Shown here one piece after another: positions 47,892-59,917 of a stretch of DNA of 64,000 bases. The notes under the pieces are model-generated. The model ran no database searches, had not been told where the DNA came from, and worked only from the letters and a program-made list of their open reading frames with translations. Positions within the stretch are counted from its first letter, which is position 1, and each line of letters starts with the position of its first letter. Location of the stretch: positions 1,984,001 through 2,048,000 of the forward strand of contig JARWMV010000234.1 in the NCBI GenBank assembly GCA_030998015.1, given 5' to 3'. The position numbers and the translations under genes were made by a program. The DNA comes from Ceratorhiza oryzae-sativae. Lineage: Eukaryota; Basidiomycota; Agaricomycetes; Cantharellales; Ceratobasidiaceae.

Positions 47892-50106
47892 TGAGATAGA
47901 GTTATATTGTTATTTGTTGGCTTCATTTTAATAGGAAAAAATGGTCTATGCCACAAATGCTCGCTGTCGTGCCAACAGGCGGCTTGAGAGCTCGACCTTA
48001 GCGCTTTTTTAAACCACCATGCCCACAACAATATCATACTGATCCGGAGTTCCCCTTGGACAGACTAGTAGCCCTGCCCCAATTTGTCACCCTAGCAACT
48101 GCGGTGCTAACATATGAACACAAAATCCCAGAAGGCAGTGTATTAAAGCTTGTTCGGATCTACTATGTCAGAGCCCTCGCTTAGGAGTCAGCAGATGATG
48201 TGCAGCGATTTGATTTAATCGAGCGAGAGGGAGTGTTTCATGGAGCCATTTGGATATAGCTGAATTTTCAGAGCGAGTCAACAAGAGAGATGCAGCGAGA
48301 AAGAAAGCAGCTAATTGATAGCAGATTTAAGGGCTCCAATTCAACCTCGTGAAATATCGTGTCTTCCATTCATATTCGTCATATCCATCGAATCCCGGAC
48401 AAACATAGGGCATTTCGTAGAGTACGAGGGTTCTTTCTATTTATGTATCTCCTTATTGAACAAGAGGCTTGAATTCTGAGCGTCCAATTTCTATTGGGCG
48501 AAATTTTTTCGCGTATTAGAGCGAGTGGTGACCGTTTGAATATGCATCGCGTGTCTGGAGCAACAGGATATCTTCAAACCTTTAGGGATCTGGGCTAGCC
48601 ATCGTTGGTGAGAAGCAGGGAGTACAGCAACCTTGGTTATGCGGAGGTAGAAGCGCGAATTGATCGATAATTGATATGGGCAAAGAGCCTGGTTGAGCCT
48701 TTGTTCACAAACGTTTGTCGGAGAGCAAGTCAATGAAGAGAACGCTCTTCCCCCCTGTGCGACCCAAGGTTCTTTTGTAAACCGTCAACGAGTATTTTGA
48801 CCAAGCCATAGAAACTCCATACCGATAGTAAAGGCATGGTCGGGAATGGTGAGGTACGGGGCGTCGATGGTCGGCGGTGACCGTTGTCCCCACAATGCTA
48901 AGTATAGGTTCGCTATACGTGGCTCTCCAAAGAACGACAATACAGCTAGCTAGTTAGCTCTAAGTATAGCGCGGAATACTCTTCATCATAACTTGGCTTC
49001 ACGCGGATGGTGTTTCAACGGACACTGCGAAGCCCGGCGTTGTGTATAGGCGGCGACCTAGTTCCGATTAGCGGTATTTCGGATTCGACTAGGCTAAAAC
49101 TAATGAAGCTTTTGTTCGAAACCATTGGTTCTCCAAGAGGCTCAAGCAAAATTTGGGCGTCAAGTTGACCGAAGCCTAGAAGGTTACGTTTCATAGAGCT
49201 CAGTCCAGTCGATTCCACCATCAAGAGACACATCACCCATAGCCGAATAATAACAGTCACGGAGAGTCGAATTTTCTAGGTTGGACGGAGGCCCCCCAAA
49301 TAGATAGTCAATAATGTCATCTAAACGATAGCTACAGTAGCTTTGACATCGAAAGACCGTAATCCCGTCTCGTTTTCCTCACTACCGACGGTGAGAGGGC
49401 TTCGACCAATCATTCTGTGTGCCCGCTATAGAAAATTTTACGAAGACCACTCATAAAGTGTCGGCGTTGAGACTTATGTCCAATAGCTGGAAATCCTCTG
49501 GGGGCGTCAGGAGGCGAGCAGTGCGCGTGTCAGGGGGTCCATCTAAAAACTTGATATATGCCCATAGCTTTGATTAAATAGATAATATTAGAAAGTGGGT
49601 CAATCTCTGTGACTCATTAGTCTACCGGCCAGAGTGGTGTGCGGTGAGTCCGTTCCAATGGTGACATACTCATCGTGAGGGAAATTTGTTTCATTTGAGG
49701 TAAAATTTCAGCCAAAGTTTCCTAGAATAATGGATTTATTCAACTTACAATGGTTATATCACAAAATTCTTGGTACTCCTGATTAGGGGGCTCGACCTGA
49801 CCGCTTATGGACACGTTGGCGCCCAAGCCGGCCCAACCTAGCACCTCAGTGAATCCATGAAAAAGGGTATCATATGAGAGAGATTTGATATTTAGTAGCA
49901 TTTATGTGCTGCCGAGCCAATAGGCTTGCTGTTGAGTCTAGAGAATCGTTCGAGTTAGGTGGTAAAGGGTGGCACACACGTGATCAACACCCGATAGACG
50001 CCAAACACAGCCTTCGCTGTGGCTTGTGTTCATCACCACCACTTCGTTTCATTCTGTCCTTGACTTGCATTCAGCGTCAACCATTTTTATATAGTCAGAA
50101 CTCTCA
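47892..50106. other. Intergenic, about 2.2 kb
   Basis: Scattered minus-strand fragments (48705-48893, 49015-49260) look slightly protein-like but do not join into a gene. No transposon end or RNA gene recognised. Confidence 0.4.
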
Positions 50107-51667
50107 ATGGTATATTTGAATCAGACCTCTAGCCAGCGATCCGTTGACGGAGGCGATCCCCTGGGTGCAACCGGGTCGCCTTATCACCAGGGTGAAGCAT
50201 TGTTTAGTCCGGTATGTTTCAAGGTATTGCAAACCTATGCGCAGTACTAATTTCCCTACGGGATAGAATCTCCCGCCTTACACACCCCTCTCTGGCAAGA
50301 GTCGCCTGGTTACAGTAACCTATTGTCCGCCGGGACGCGATGAGAACTCACCCCATACAGTGCTTATCCCATGGACCGCCAGCTATGATGTACGTTCAAT
50401 ATAAATTTAACGAGAATAATAATTCAAGCCTTCAAATATTGCCCCTATAGGTGGCTCTAGCATCCGCTAAGGATTCTCTCCAGCGCTACTTTCCAAGTGG
50501 ATCTGCCACCCGCCATCGGTGGCTCGCCACTCGTCACCAAACCTCCTCGGGTGTAACCTGGGCCGAATTTAGTCCACAAATCTTCCCGGATATAGTCGAT
50601 GCTGTGAATGTTGAGCTTCGGCTTTGCGAAGAATCCGCTCGTAAGCTCTATCATCTCATGGTTAGGTATACGATATGACGTAAAATAGCCAAGCTCGACG
50701 TCTCGGTGCTTCCTATTGGGCACGAGCATGAGACTGCGGACACGGAGAGCTTTTATCAGTTTAAGATAATCACTGTGGGACAGAGGAGCGTTGGAAAGTC
50801 CATGAGTGAGGCTGGTCTTCTCCAGAATGAGATATCATCTCTGATAGTGTTGTGACCCAGTGTTGCAATGTTTTACTCGCAAAGAGGAGGAAAGGTTGGA
50901 AACGCTATCCAGCACAGTCGGGCCTAGCATGGATATTGCCAATCGATTCATGACTGCTCATGGCGAGCTCATCAAGACCGTCCTATGGGACACAGGTAAG
51001 GACACCGACTGTTGTGCTTGATTCTTAGATTAATTGGATCGCCGGGTGTGTAGCGGGCCAAGAGGCTTTTAGAGCAATGACAAAGCCGTGAGTGATTTTA
51101 GAACTCTGGTATTATCTATCATATTCTGTATACTCATATGCGATCTTACGTTAGTCTCTACCGAGGGGCAAACGGGGTTTTCTTGGTGTATAGCATCGTT
51201 GATCCAGAGTCGTTTAATCAATGCACTGGCTGGCTAACCGAGATCCGCAGCAACGTGGACGAGGGCGTTCCTATAATGCTAGTGGGCAATAAGATTGACC
51301 AAGCTGCAGAGCGCGCGGTCCAGACAAGCGACGCGGAAGCATTTGCGCGTAAGTCGCACTTCTGAATACATCCACCCTAAATAAAACTCTTTATATCACA
51401 GTTGAGAATGGCTTGCTTTTTGCTGAGGTTTCGGGTAAGGAGGGAACTAATTTGGACTATGCGTTTCAGCGCATGGTTCATGGTATGTTACATTTTGTCC
51501 CACATCTAGGTATTCCTTGCCACTCACTGATTGCATATACAGAGATATTCAACGGACTAAAGGCTCGAGACGAGCTGTATCGGTTCAAGGAAACCAAGCG
51601 GAGCGCTCGCGCGAAGTCATTGCCGAACACTAAGTCATCACGCTTTGGCAAATGCTGTGCCTCGTAG
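50107..51667 (+). CDS. Rab-like small GTPase with extra N-terminal domain, copy B
   Basis: Nine exons (50107-50211, 50267-50389, 50451-50640, 50689-50805, 50861-50995, 51054-51087, 51155-51348, 51402-51482, 51543-51667) join in phase to 367 residues, versus about 210 for a normal Rab. Residues 1-155 are a unique domain: VTVTYCPPGRDE, LQRYFPSGSATRHRW, GVTWAEFSPQIFPDIV, VELRLCEE, LDVSVLPIG. The GTPase part has P-loop GQRSVGKS (about 170-177), WDTAGQE (221-227), ANGVFLVYSIVDPESF, GNKIDQ (NKID 280-283) and EVSGKEG. It ends KCCAS, a prenylation-type double Cys near the C-terminus. Switch I is diverged. Unlike copy A it keeps the catalytic Gln and NKxD. A membrane-bound switch is expected; the partner and role of the N-domain are unknown. 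Confidence 0.82.
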
Positions 51668-52793
51668 CCGCTGTAATTCGGAAAATCCATCCAGCCTTGA
51701 GAGTTTTAATTGTTTATAGTTTGTTTGTACATCCATTTTGATTTATTGATTGAATCATTGAGACGATGTATGATCTGCGTCTTGATTGTCTAATCGGTGT
51801 GTGCAAGTTGTCGTGACGATCCGCAGGTCAAGTTCATCGATGGGCTGTGAGATTCTAGACTATTGAAGAAAGTCTGAGTCGCCCAGAGGACAAAGGGCTA
51901 TGGAGTGACGAGCTACTGCCTTGCAAATGCAGGAGAGAGGCTTTAAGGGCTATGAGCGAAGCGGTGAGGCGGGGGAGTGGGTTCAATCCTACTGAAGCAG
52001 TGCCGGCTTGCCTATCGGATGACACGTGGTGGACTCTATTTTGTGGGACGTTGGTTTAACTCGAGGGGGCAGGTTTCAATGTGCAATTAGGTCAAAGGGG
52101 ACATTGGCTCTTTGGTGATCTAGATGGTCCTTTGCGGCACTTCTTGTAAACCCAGCTTTCAACCACGAGTGAACGCATGGCTTCTAAAGTCTCAGAGACG
52201 TTAGACGATGCTTGTCAAACGCTATGCTAGCTGTCTTGGGAGCTTTAGAGCGGCCACGTTGGGCGCTCCGTGTACTAGTACAATGCACTGGGAATTCAAA
52301 CTGTGTCGATAGAATGATCCAGAATGACCAGCTTAAGTGGCGCGGGCCTGCAAGGTTGCTCCGGACGCGCCTGATACGCGAATGCCCAGCATCGCTCCCT
52401 ATCCCATGCTCTTATCAAGAAACATGACCTACCATCAGTTACGCCGGGCACAGGGCATACATGCGTTTGAGGGCCTGATCGTAGAATTGCGCAGCGCGGG
52501 TTCCTTGCACCAGTAGTACAAAGAGCTGAGAAAACTATGGTTTCCTATCAGACTTTACGACCCCTCTCGTTGGTCGTCACACGCCCGACTACCTTGCACG
52601 AATTCAAGAGGTTTGGGCTGTTGACTGCTCCCCCTATTTCTCGAGGGTAACACGTGACCGGCTTCGCTAGAGGAAACACGGGCCAACAGGAACGGCCCCT
52701 GTCTCGCACGACCACTGCCCTTGCAGCCCGCCCATTATCAGCCACGTCCCCCTATCTGCAGAGCTTGGATATCAGTGAATCTACCCCCCTGCT
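51668..52793. other. Intergenic
   Basis: About 1.1 kb between two plus-strand genes; nothing coding or repetitive recognised. It should hold the terminator of the Rab-like gene and the promoter of the next gene. Confidence 0.4.
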
Positions 52794-55700
52794 ATGGAGG
52801 GCCGCCGCAGCTCCGTCTCCTCGCGTTCCTTCGCCAGCGATCTCCGGCCGGTCCCCAACATCGTCGCTCGCTACGAGCGGCCCCGACACAAGATACGGCG
52901 TGATGCAACCCACGTACTTGGAGGCATGTTTGGATGGAATACGTCTGAGGAAGCTGACCGGTCTTTGCGTGGGGAGAGTTCTCGAGGCGAGGAGGCGACG
53001 GCAGCGCCCGACTCTGCCACACCAGTTGACGCAACATCTGCGGGCCCTTCGCAGTGCTGCACCAAGAAGCCTGTGAAGCGGACAAAACGCCGCGTATTTG
53101 CTCCGCTTGTTGACATGGGGGCAAGCATTCTCAGCATGCGCTTCCAAGAGCTGCTGCGGCGCCAACATCAGCCCGAGGAGGAGGAGATCATCCCGGTCTC
53201 TGTGCCCGCGAAACGGCGTTCAGAACCCGCGGCTGATGCCATCATCTCCCCGGCTACGTCCTCGGCGTCTGGAAAGGCCAAGGCGCTGGCTTCGGGTGAC
53301 GCTCCGGTCAAGCGAATACGGCTGACAATCAATACCGCCCCTCCTATCGATACGTCTATATCCACGACCCTGCCTCACTCCTTTTTACAGATGCCACCCT
53401 CCCCCCCTGACACATCCTACAACGACTCCAAAGCACCGAGCAAAGCCTCGGCCTTTGGCGTGATCTCGGCCTCCACACCAAAGGACTCTATCCCTATTCC
53501 GGCCGACTTCGACTCGACGTTAAATTTTGATCTTCCTGATTCTGACTCGTCGTCTTCATCCTCCTCAGAGTCAAGCTCAGACCTGGATTCTGACTCGGCC
53601 GGCCTCAGCTCAAGCACTAGCACCCGGTCGGCAGCGCAGAACAAAGGCAAAGAAAAGGTTATCAATCAAGTCACGGCGAGGCTGAAGAAGAGTACCCAGA
53701 GCGTATCTCCTAGCCCAACCCCTCCCCCACCTGTTTCCAACTCGCGACCGAGCACACCGCCGAGGAAAAAACGACCTGCTCGCAAGCCTGGTTGGGTTGG
53801 ATGGGTGCAAACCGAAGAGTAGGCATCATTCGTGTTTGGATCATATTACATGGCTAATAATGTCACCCCTGCCTCGTGTTTGTTCCTCACGTAGATCCCC
53901 TGATCACTCGCGCCTCATCCGTCTTGATGACGCACCCGTTATTCTCGGTCGCCGAACACGCTCTGGCAAAGAATTTCATGACCCTCCTCCACTTCCACCG
54001 AGCCGACGCAAGTCGAGCAAGGGCGCGGAACCAACGCCCGACCAGCAAACTCGGGAGCCAGCTAAACCTGCTCGACGGTTTAACCGAAAAGTCAATGCAC
54101 CTACAGGCGAAAAATCGAAGCAGCAAACTGCGTGGCAAGAGGCTCAAAAGCGTGCGGCCAGCCGCGGTGAAGCTGATAACACAGAAGGAGATGCTGCTGC
54201 CACCGCCCAAGAGAGCAATATCAAGGATGAAGATAAGCAAGAGCCAGATTTGTTCCCCGAGGTTGATAAGGGAGGCGCTTCCAAACGAACCGATGGTGAG
54301 CCTCCAACTGTGCCCCCCGAGAACCAGCCACCGAGTCCACCACTCTTATCTTCCGTTCCTCAACCAACATCCGTCGCTACGTCTACTCCCGACGCAAGTT
54401 CGAGCTCTGAAAAGATTGCTCCGGCCGAATTGGTTTCTTCCGCCGTTTCCGCTTCGGATGTTTCTGGCGCTCCCGCTTCTGGTCGTAAACTCACACACTC
54501 CGATTCAGCTATCGCGGCCGCGGCTGGTAAACCAAGTGACCCGAAAGGGAAGGATCGAACTGAAAAGGACTTGACTGGTGGCCAGAAGAGCACGCCGACA
54601 AATCCTGCGCCTGCTGTACTTCATGCGGCTGAAACGGTCGCTCATGAGACTACAACCACAACACTGCCTCCTGTCTCTAGAGCCAGTCTTGTGGTTACAC
54701 CGCATCCTGCTTCCTCTGCGCCAAAGGAAATTGCGACCTCATCCAAGGCTGCCTCTGATCCTTTTCCCTCGAACAAGCCTCTGGCCAGCGCTAGGAGCGA
54801 AGTTTCCAAGAACTTTTCTATTGAGCTTAAGTCGCGACTTAGTACAAGCAACACAGCTACGAAACCTGCTATCTCAAAACCAGGGCCTGCACAGAACCAG
54901 CCCGGTTGGGCTTCTGATACGTCTACTGGAGAGTCATCCGTTCCATTAGCGAAACTCGCTCGAACAGGCTTGGCTAGTCCTCCAGAAAAGGCAAAGCGCC
55001 CGGTTCAAGTAACCTCAGCCAATTCAAACCCAGCGCCGAGTGGCTCAAATATCAAAGCTGTGGTCACAACCAAGATCAAACCAGTCGAGGTTTCGATAGT
55101 TCCTCCAGTACGCAAGCCTGGTGCCGCCCCGTCAGATCGTCGAGAACAATTTGTATCAAAACTTAGCAGGAACGTTGAACCATCCACTGGGCTATCAGTT
55201 CTGGGAACGCAAAGACCATGTCCCACAGGCGTCTTCATCGCATTTCAAGAAACGCAAGATCTCCCGCAAACTAGTGGCCTCGTCTTCAGACGAATCGGAC
55301 ACAGGGACGCGTCAGACGCCCGGGTTTATCCTCAATCCGTTTGAGCGTCGAGCGAAAAATATGGAACTGACACGTAAAGGTCTGACTGGAGAAGCATTGA
55401 AGCAAGAGATGGACAAGTGGATCGATTCGAAGCGCACAGAGTGGAGGAGCGCCCGAGAAAGGAGGCGGGAGGAGAAGAGAAAACGGGAACTTGCTGATAA
55501 GAGTGCGAGCGACAGCAGGGTCAACAGCTTTCACAGATCGAATAAACTTGTCGAGACGGCATCTGGAGCCTTGACGGACTCTGCACGTGGGCCTTCAAAG
55601 GACACCTCTAAATCGTCTCGAGACACTTCTTCAGCTGTATCCCGAGACACTGTCAAAGTCAGTGAGCTCCCTCGTATACCCAAAACTACCAAAGACTCGT

Positions 55701-56032
55701 CTCAGTCCGATCACGCTGGCAATTCGCCCAAGGTCCAGAGGTCGATCTCCAAGATTTGGAACGGAGATTGGGGCATGGACATCTCAAAGGTTTCGGTTAC
55801 CGGCTCTACCGTGGACGCCAAGAATAAAGCGAGAAAGCTAATTCACAGGCGCGAGTCGGATGCTGCCAATACCAAGATCCAGCTTCTACACAAAGCTCGA
55901 ACACCCCCCATGCAAGCGCCTCGCGTAATCGAACCTAGACTTTGTTATCGAATGGTTATTTTCGTTTGGTCCGTTTTTTGGTATCCAATAGGCTGCTTTT
56001 TCTCTGGCTGCTCTGGTGTTGGTCGAGTCTAG
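52794..56032 (+). CDS. Unrecognised large Ser/Pro-rich protein, TRSG-family paralogue B
   Basis: Exons 52794-53818, 53895-55152 and 55229-56032 (both introns 76 nt, GT-AG, in phase) give 1,028 residues. The N-terminus repeats the paralogue A pattern (RP-x-H-x2-RR-x-AT-x-VL-x-G-x2-GW), then VDMGASILSM, long Ser/Asp-rich stretches, basic KKRPARKPGWVGWV, DDAPVILGRRTRSGKEF, and a very long low-complexity Ser/Thr/Pro/Ala region. The last exon has a charged helical block (NPFERRAKNMELTRKGL, then TEWRSARERRREEKRKRE) that could be a coiled coil and nuclear signal. The second intron is less certain than the first. The end after residue about 990 turns hydrophobic and may be a missed final intron. No function is proposed; a nuclear, intrinsically disordered protein is likely. 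Confidence 0.75.
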
Positions 56033-56923
56033 CTGTGCATCTTATCTTATGACTTAGTTTTTTCGTTCTCTTTAGTCTAGCCCTTAGTACGCTATCTATC
56101 GCCCTTTTCTATTTCCTCCTTTTATCAATGTTTCCCTTTGTACTAGTGATCTGCTCCTGATTTGTCTTCAAATATATAGCTTGTCACTGCTGAGTCGACC
56201 TGGAGCGAAATTGGATCTAGGAAACTTAGGCTTAACCTGACCTTATCTGTCATAGTTAACTGGCTTGATTGAATAAGCGGTAACTCTGCATCTTGCGCTG
56301 ACAATGTCGGAAGAACACACCTGATCTAATTGGATTTTGCTCAAAAGCACGCATATATCCTGTTGCGTTTGGTGAGAAGCATGAATTAACGTTTCAGGGA
56401 ACTGAATGAGCCGAGATAAGCCAATGCCCAACAATCCTACAGAGAGCCAAACACGGAGTGGGAGCATATATTTTGCACGTTTGTTTGCACAATTTGGTCA
56501 TACTACGGCTCAATATCAGGCCACACTCTGAGAAAGCGGACACAGCAAGACTTGATACACAACGTACTGTGATCAATGATCCGCCGCTATCGTTAATCGG
56601 CAAGCGAGTAGTCCCTTGGTCAAATGCTATTGTCCTTTAGACGGGCAGGTCATCCCCTCAATCAAACCGTCATCCGCCGCTGCTCGATGCTCAAGTATCG
56701 CGATGGACGCGGTACCGAATAACCGTTTTCGTGCTTGGGTTATTACGTAGCGATTCTGTGCTGGTTTGCAAATCTAGTGGACTGCACGATTGGCAATCAA
56801 CGGCAAATAACGACTCGAGGCTTGTTCTGATCGATCTTGAGAAATGGCCATACAACCGGGCTCACGAGGGATAAAAGTAGCTCGATTTAACCCGGTTATG
56901 TATTTCAGTCAGGTATAGCCTAT
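56033..56923. other. Convergent 3' flanks
   Basis: Space between the stop codons of two convergent genes; no coding segment recognised. Confidence 0.4.
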
Positions 56924-58096
56924 CTACCACAAGATACAGCACCCGGTCCTGCGGTGCGGAGTTGCAGTCGTGTGCGACTCTACGAGCGGTTCAACCAGAT
57001 TCCACCAGCTCTCCTTTCCATACTTGGATTCGATCTTCCTCCATTCGTCCCACCACCACCCGTGAACCACCCTGAACTGCTCCTCGAGTGCCGGCGAGCC
57101 TTCGGGAATGCTCCAGGGCTTATCTTTAAGCACATAATGCACGTTTCGTACGCCTTCGTCCCTCCATAATTCCTTGTGGCACTCGCGCATCGGCTTAACC
57201 GCATTATACTCATACCCCAAATATTTAACACGATCTTTGAAATAGTGGCATAGGAAGTCTTGGTCTGCGAACGGATACGTGCTGACTTTTGGGTCGTTGT
57301 GAAGTGCTTCGACGAGTTTTTTGTGGGACGTCATCTCCTGGAGTAAGAACCACAAGCCCGGAACCGAAGTCATGCGGGACAGCGGGACTATCAGGGCCAG
57401 GCTGAAGGGGATACAAAGCGCATCGGATCCTTCGTCCGCTGGGCGAGCATGCGTATGAGCGCAGGTGGCAGGGCTCCTGCAGCCTGCAGCGTTAGTGTCA
57501 TTCACCTTGGACGACAAAGGATAACGCACCATTCGGGCGGGTAATGAGATATACGTAATGGGTTGCAGGTGCACGCATGGGTCGCAGCTATCCACTCGGG
57601 GTCCAGTGGCATATCAAGCAGCTCGTCCATATTCTTCCTTACTAGCATGTCTGAATCAATTAATACGACCCGCTGGGCACCTTGGTTGGCTCAGCGAAAC
57701 CTTGACGGTAAACAATCACATACCTCATATTCGGATAGTGCAAACGCCCTCAATTTTGCCCATATATCCACGTATCGTATTTGGGTCCCTGTATAACCCC
57801 CAAGAGCGGGAACCAGGTTTTCGATTTCCGTATGACGCATCCAGCTTGCTTCAAAAGATCCCGGTATTCGCTTGAAACCTTTGCACCCTCTGGGGTGTCT
57901 AAAGGGAAGACCATGATCACGAGCGGATATTTGGTACCAGCATCTTTGAGCGATGACAAAAGAATGAGACAACCGGGAACGTATGCTTTCTGTTAAGAGT
58001 TATTCAGTTCGGTAGAAAATTTGTATAGTTTAAATAGACCCGTACGTCACTGAGCAACGTTACCCATGCACATTTCTTTGGTGTGTTTTCCGACAT
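56924..58096 (-). CDS. Glycosyltransferase family 8 (glycogenin/galactinol-synthase-like)
   Basis: Starts MSENTPKKCAWVTLLSD (58096-58046); later exons read KAYVPGCLILLSSLKDAGTK, YPLVIMVFPLDTPEGAKV, RYVDIWAKLRAFAL, then RVVLIDSDMLVRKNMDELLD with the metal-binding DxD, IAATHACTCNPLR, SGLVVLTPGDD, KLVEALHNDPKVSTYPFADQDFL, LGYEYNAVKPM and a final VVHGWWWDEWRKIE. Such enzymes transfer a sugar from UDP-sugar; the acceptor is unknown. The N-terminus lacks a signal peptide, so it is probably cytosolic. Frame breaks occur at a C5 run (57797-57801), a T6 run (57317-57322) and near 57420; changing each run by one base would restore family sequence, so these look like homopolymer errors. C-terminus reads CCILW. 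Confidence 0.8.
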
Positions 58097-59821
58097 CGTT
58101 GTGGAAGGGATCGAGTTTGGCTCGCCTGGCTTCGGCTTATATTTGTAGGTGGCGTCACGGGGAACGTGCTCCGAAGAGGACGGGATACCTACCAACTATG
58201 CTCAGCCAACGATTTTACGTGACAATCTAGATAAGTGAGGAATCCTCGTGTGATCCTCATGTAGATAGGTCAATGCTAACCGCATCAGCCAATTACACAG
58301 CCTTGGCGATGGTTAGCTGATGTCCTTGAGCTTCCGGCCTGGCGATCGAAGTATTCGGAACGTATATTGACGAACATCATAGCACAGCCCTGGCGTCTAT
58401 CGATCGGGTATATACTTTTATTATCCTTACTTTGTTTTAAAGCCTGCCCATGGCTTGTGCAAACACGCAAAGAAGCTAGATAAAGGACGGCTTCATTAGC
58501 CCAACCAGCGTTAACGCTTGAGGTCGATGGTCGTACCGCATGTGTGTTCTATTTCTGCTCGGTCGATCGATTTGATGGATGTTGACGTAACTGATCAGAC
58601 AGCCGCGTATCTAGTGACCATCGGGGCACTGAGATACTCGATCTAGTCTTCATGCAGATAAACTAAACTAAAAACAACCTTATGCAAAACTGAACATGAT
58701 ATGATGAAACGCAGAGCTTTTACTAAACCACTACGGGACGTAGGTTCTTCATGAAACTACACGTGCGGAATCTTGAGTAATTTTGAGTGCTGTCGATATA
58801 TCATTAGGCTGAGATCCTATGTGATGGATTGGACGAAAGCGTCGAGCTTTTTGCCGACACATATCGACCGCGCTACTTGGGGCAGCGATTTGCCATGAGT
58901 CAATGCACTGAGCGCCAGCGAGGAAATCCATTGAATATACGCATATAGTCAATTAAAAGTCGGCCTTGCATAGGCGATCAAGGTTGGGATATGTGATGTT
59001 GTCCTATTCACAGCTTAATTCGATTTTGAGCCCGGTTCCTAAGAGTCAAGACAAGGTCGGGACCCCAAAGGACAATAAGTTCTGATTAGATTATCGCGTC
59101 CGAGGTGGTAGGACAATCCAACGCGCCTACGCTTGACCGTGAGCCAAGCCGCGTTGTGTCACTTTGAACTGACTATGATACTCGCCCGACATCATATTGC
59201 TTGCATTGTGTCACCCGAGGATAGTCATCAGGTGGGCGAGACATTACTTAATTGCGCCACGAGTTGCCAGGTATTGGTGAGCCAAACATTAGCCCGAATC
59301 CACATGCTTCGGCATCGAGGCAGATGTTCTCCGAGGTGACCGACCGGCTGATCCGCCAAATGTCGGCTCTACTCGAATTGATGGTGTACAGGGATAATCT
59401 ATTTTTGGAACGGAAGGTGACCATATCAGCAAGTAGGGTGAGAACGTCGATTTGAACTGATTCTTCATTTACTGTTGAGCTGACCTAAAGAATGAGTTGG
59501 AATTATGGTAGCATTTCGGCGGTACGTTGATCACATGCTCACGAGAAGTTCGTTGAGCAACGGAGACTCGGGGCCGAGGCCGTCGGCAAGTGTACTGGGC
59601 ATTGTTCGAGTTGAACGTTCCATGTGCCATGTTAATATCGGCCTACACGGCTGTCGCGTCGGTGATAAGCGAGTGTATGCAGGAGGAATTTTCGTGTCGC
59701 GTATGCGCAAACGATATTGCGAACCGCATGTGACTTGGCCTTGCGGGAATTTTTCCCTTGTTCGGAAGGTGTATATGGTCGACCTGAAGACGGCTAGACG
59801 GCGATGACCAGCCTTGCTGAG
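58097..59821. other. Intergenic, about 1.7 kb
   Basis: No gene recognised. It separates the divergent GT8 and double-psi barrel genes. Confidence 0.4.
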
Positions 59822-59828
59822 TATAAAA
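59822..59828 (+). promoter_or_regulatory. TATA box of the secreted barrel protein gene
   Basis: TATAAAA at 59822-59828, 96 nt before the ATG, in a suitable place for a strongly expressed small secreted protein gene. Confidence 0.5.
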
Positions 59829-59917
59829 TGCCACTATCTGCTAGACTTTCGAGCATCGGTCCTACATCTACTACACCTGTTCAGCTCTATCTGCCAGCTT
59901 TAAGAAACCCCTTCAAA

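Noticed and set aside
55193..55228. A 30-40 nt intron as the second intron of the large TRSG-family gene
   Set aside because: Too short compared with its neighbours; a 76-nt GT-AG intron at 55153-55228 fits the phase equally well.
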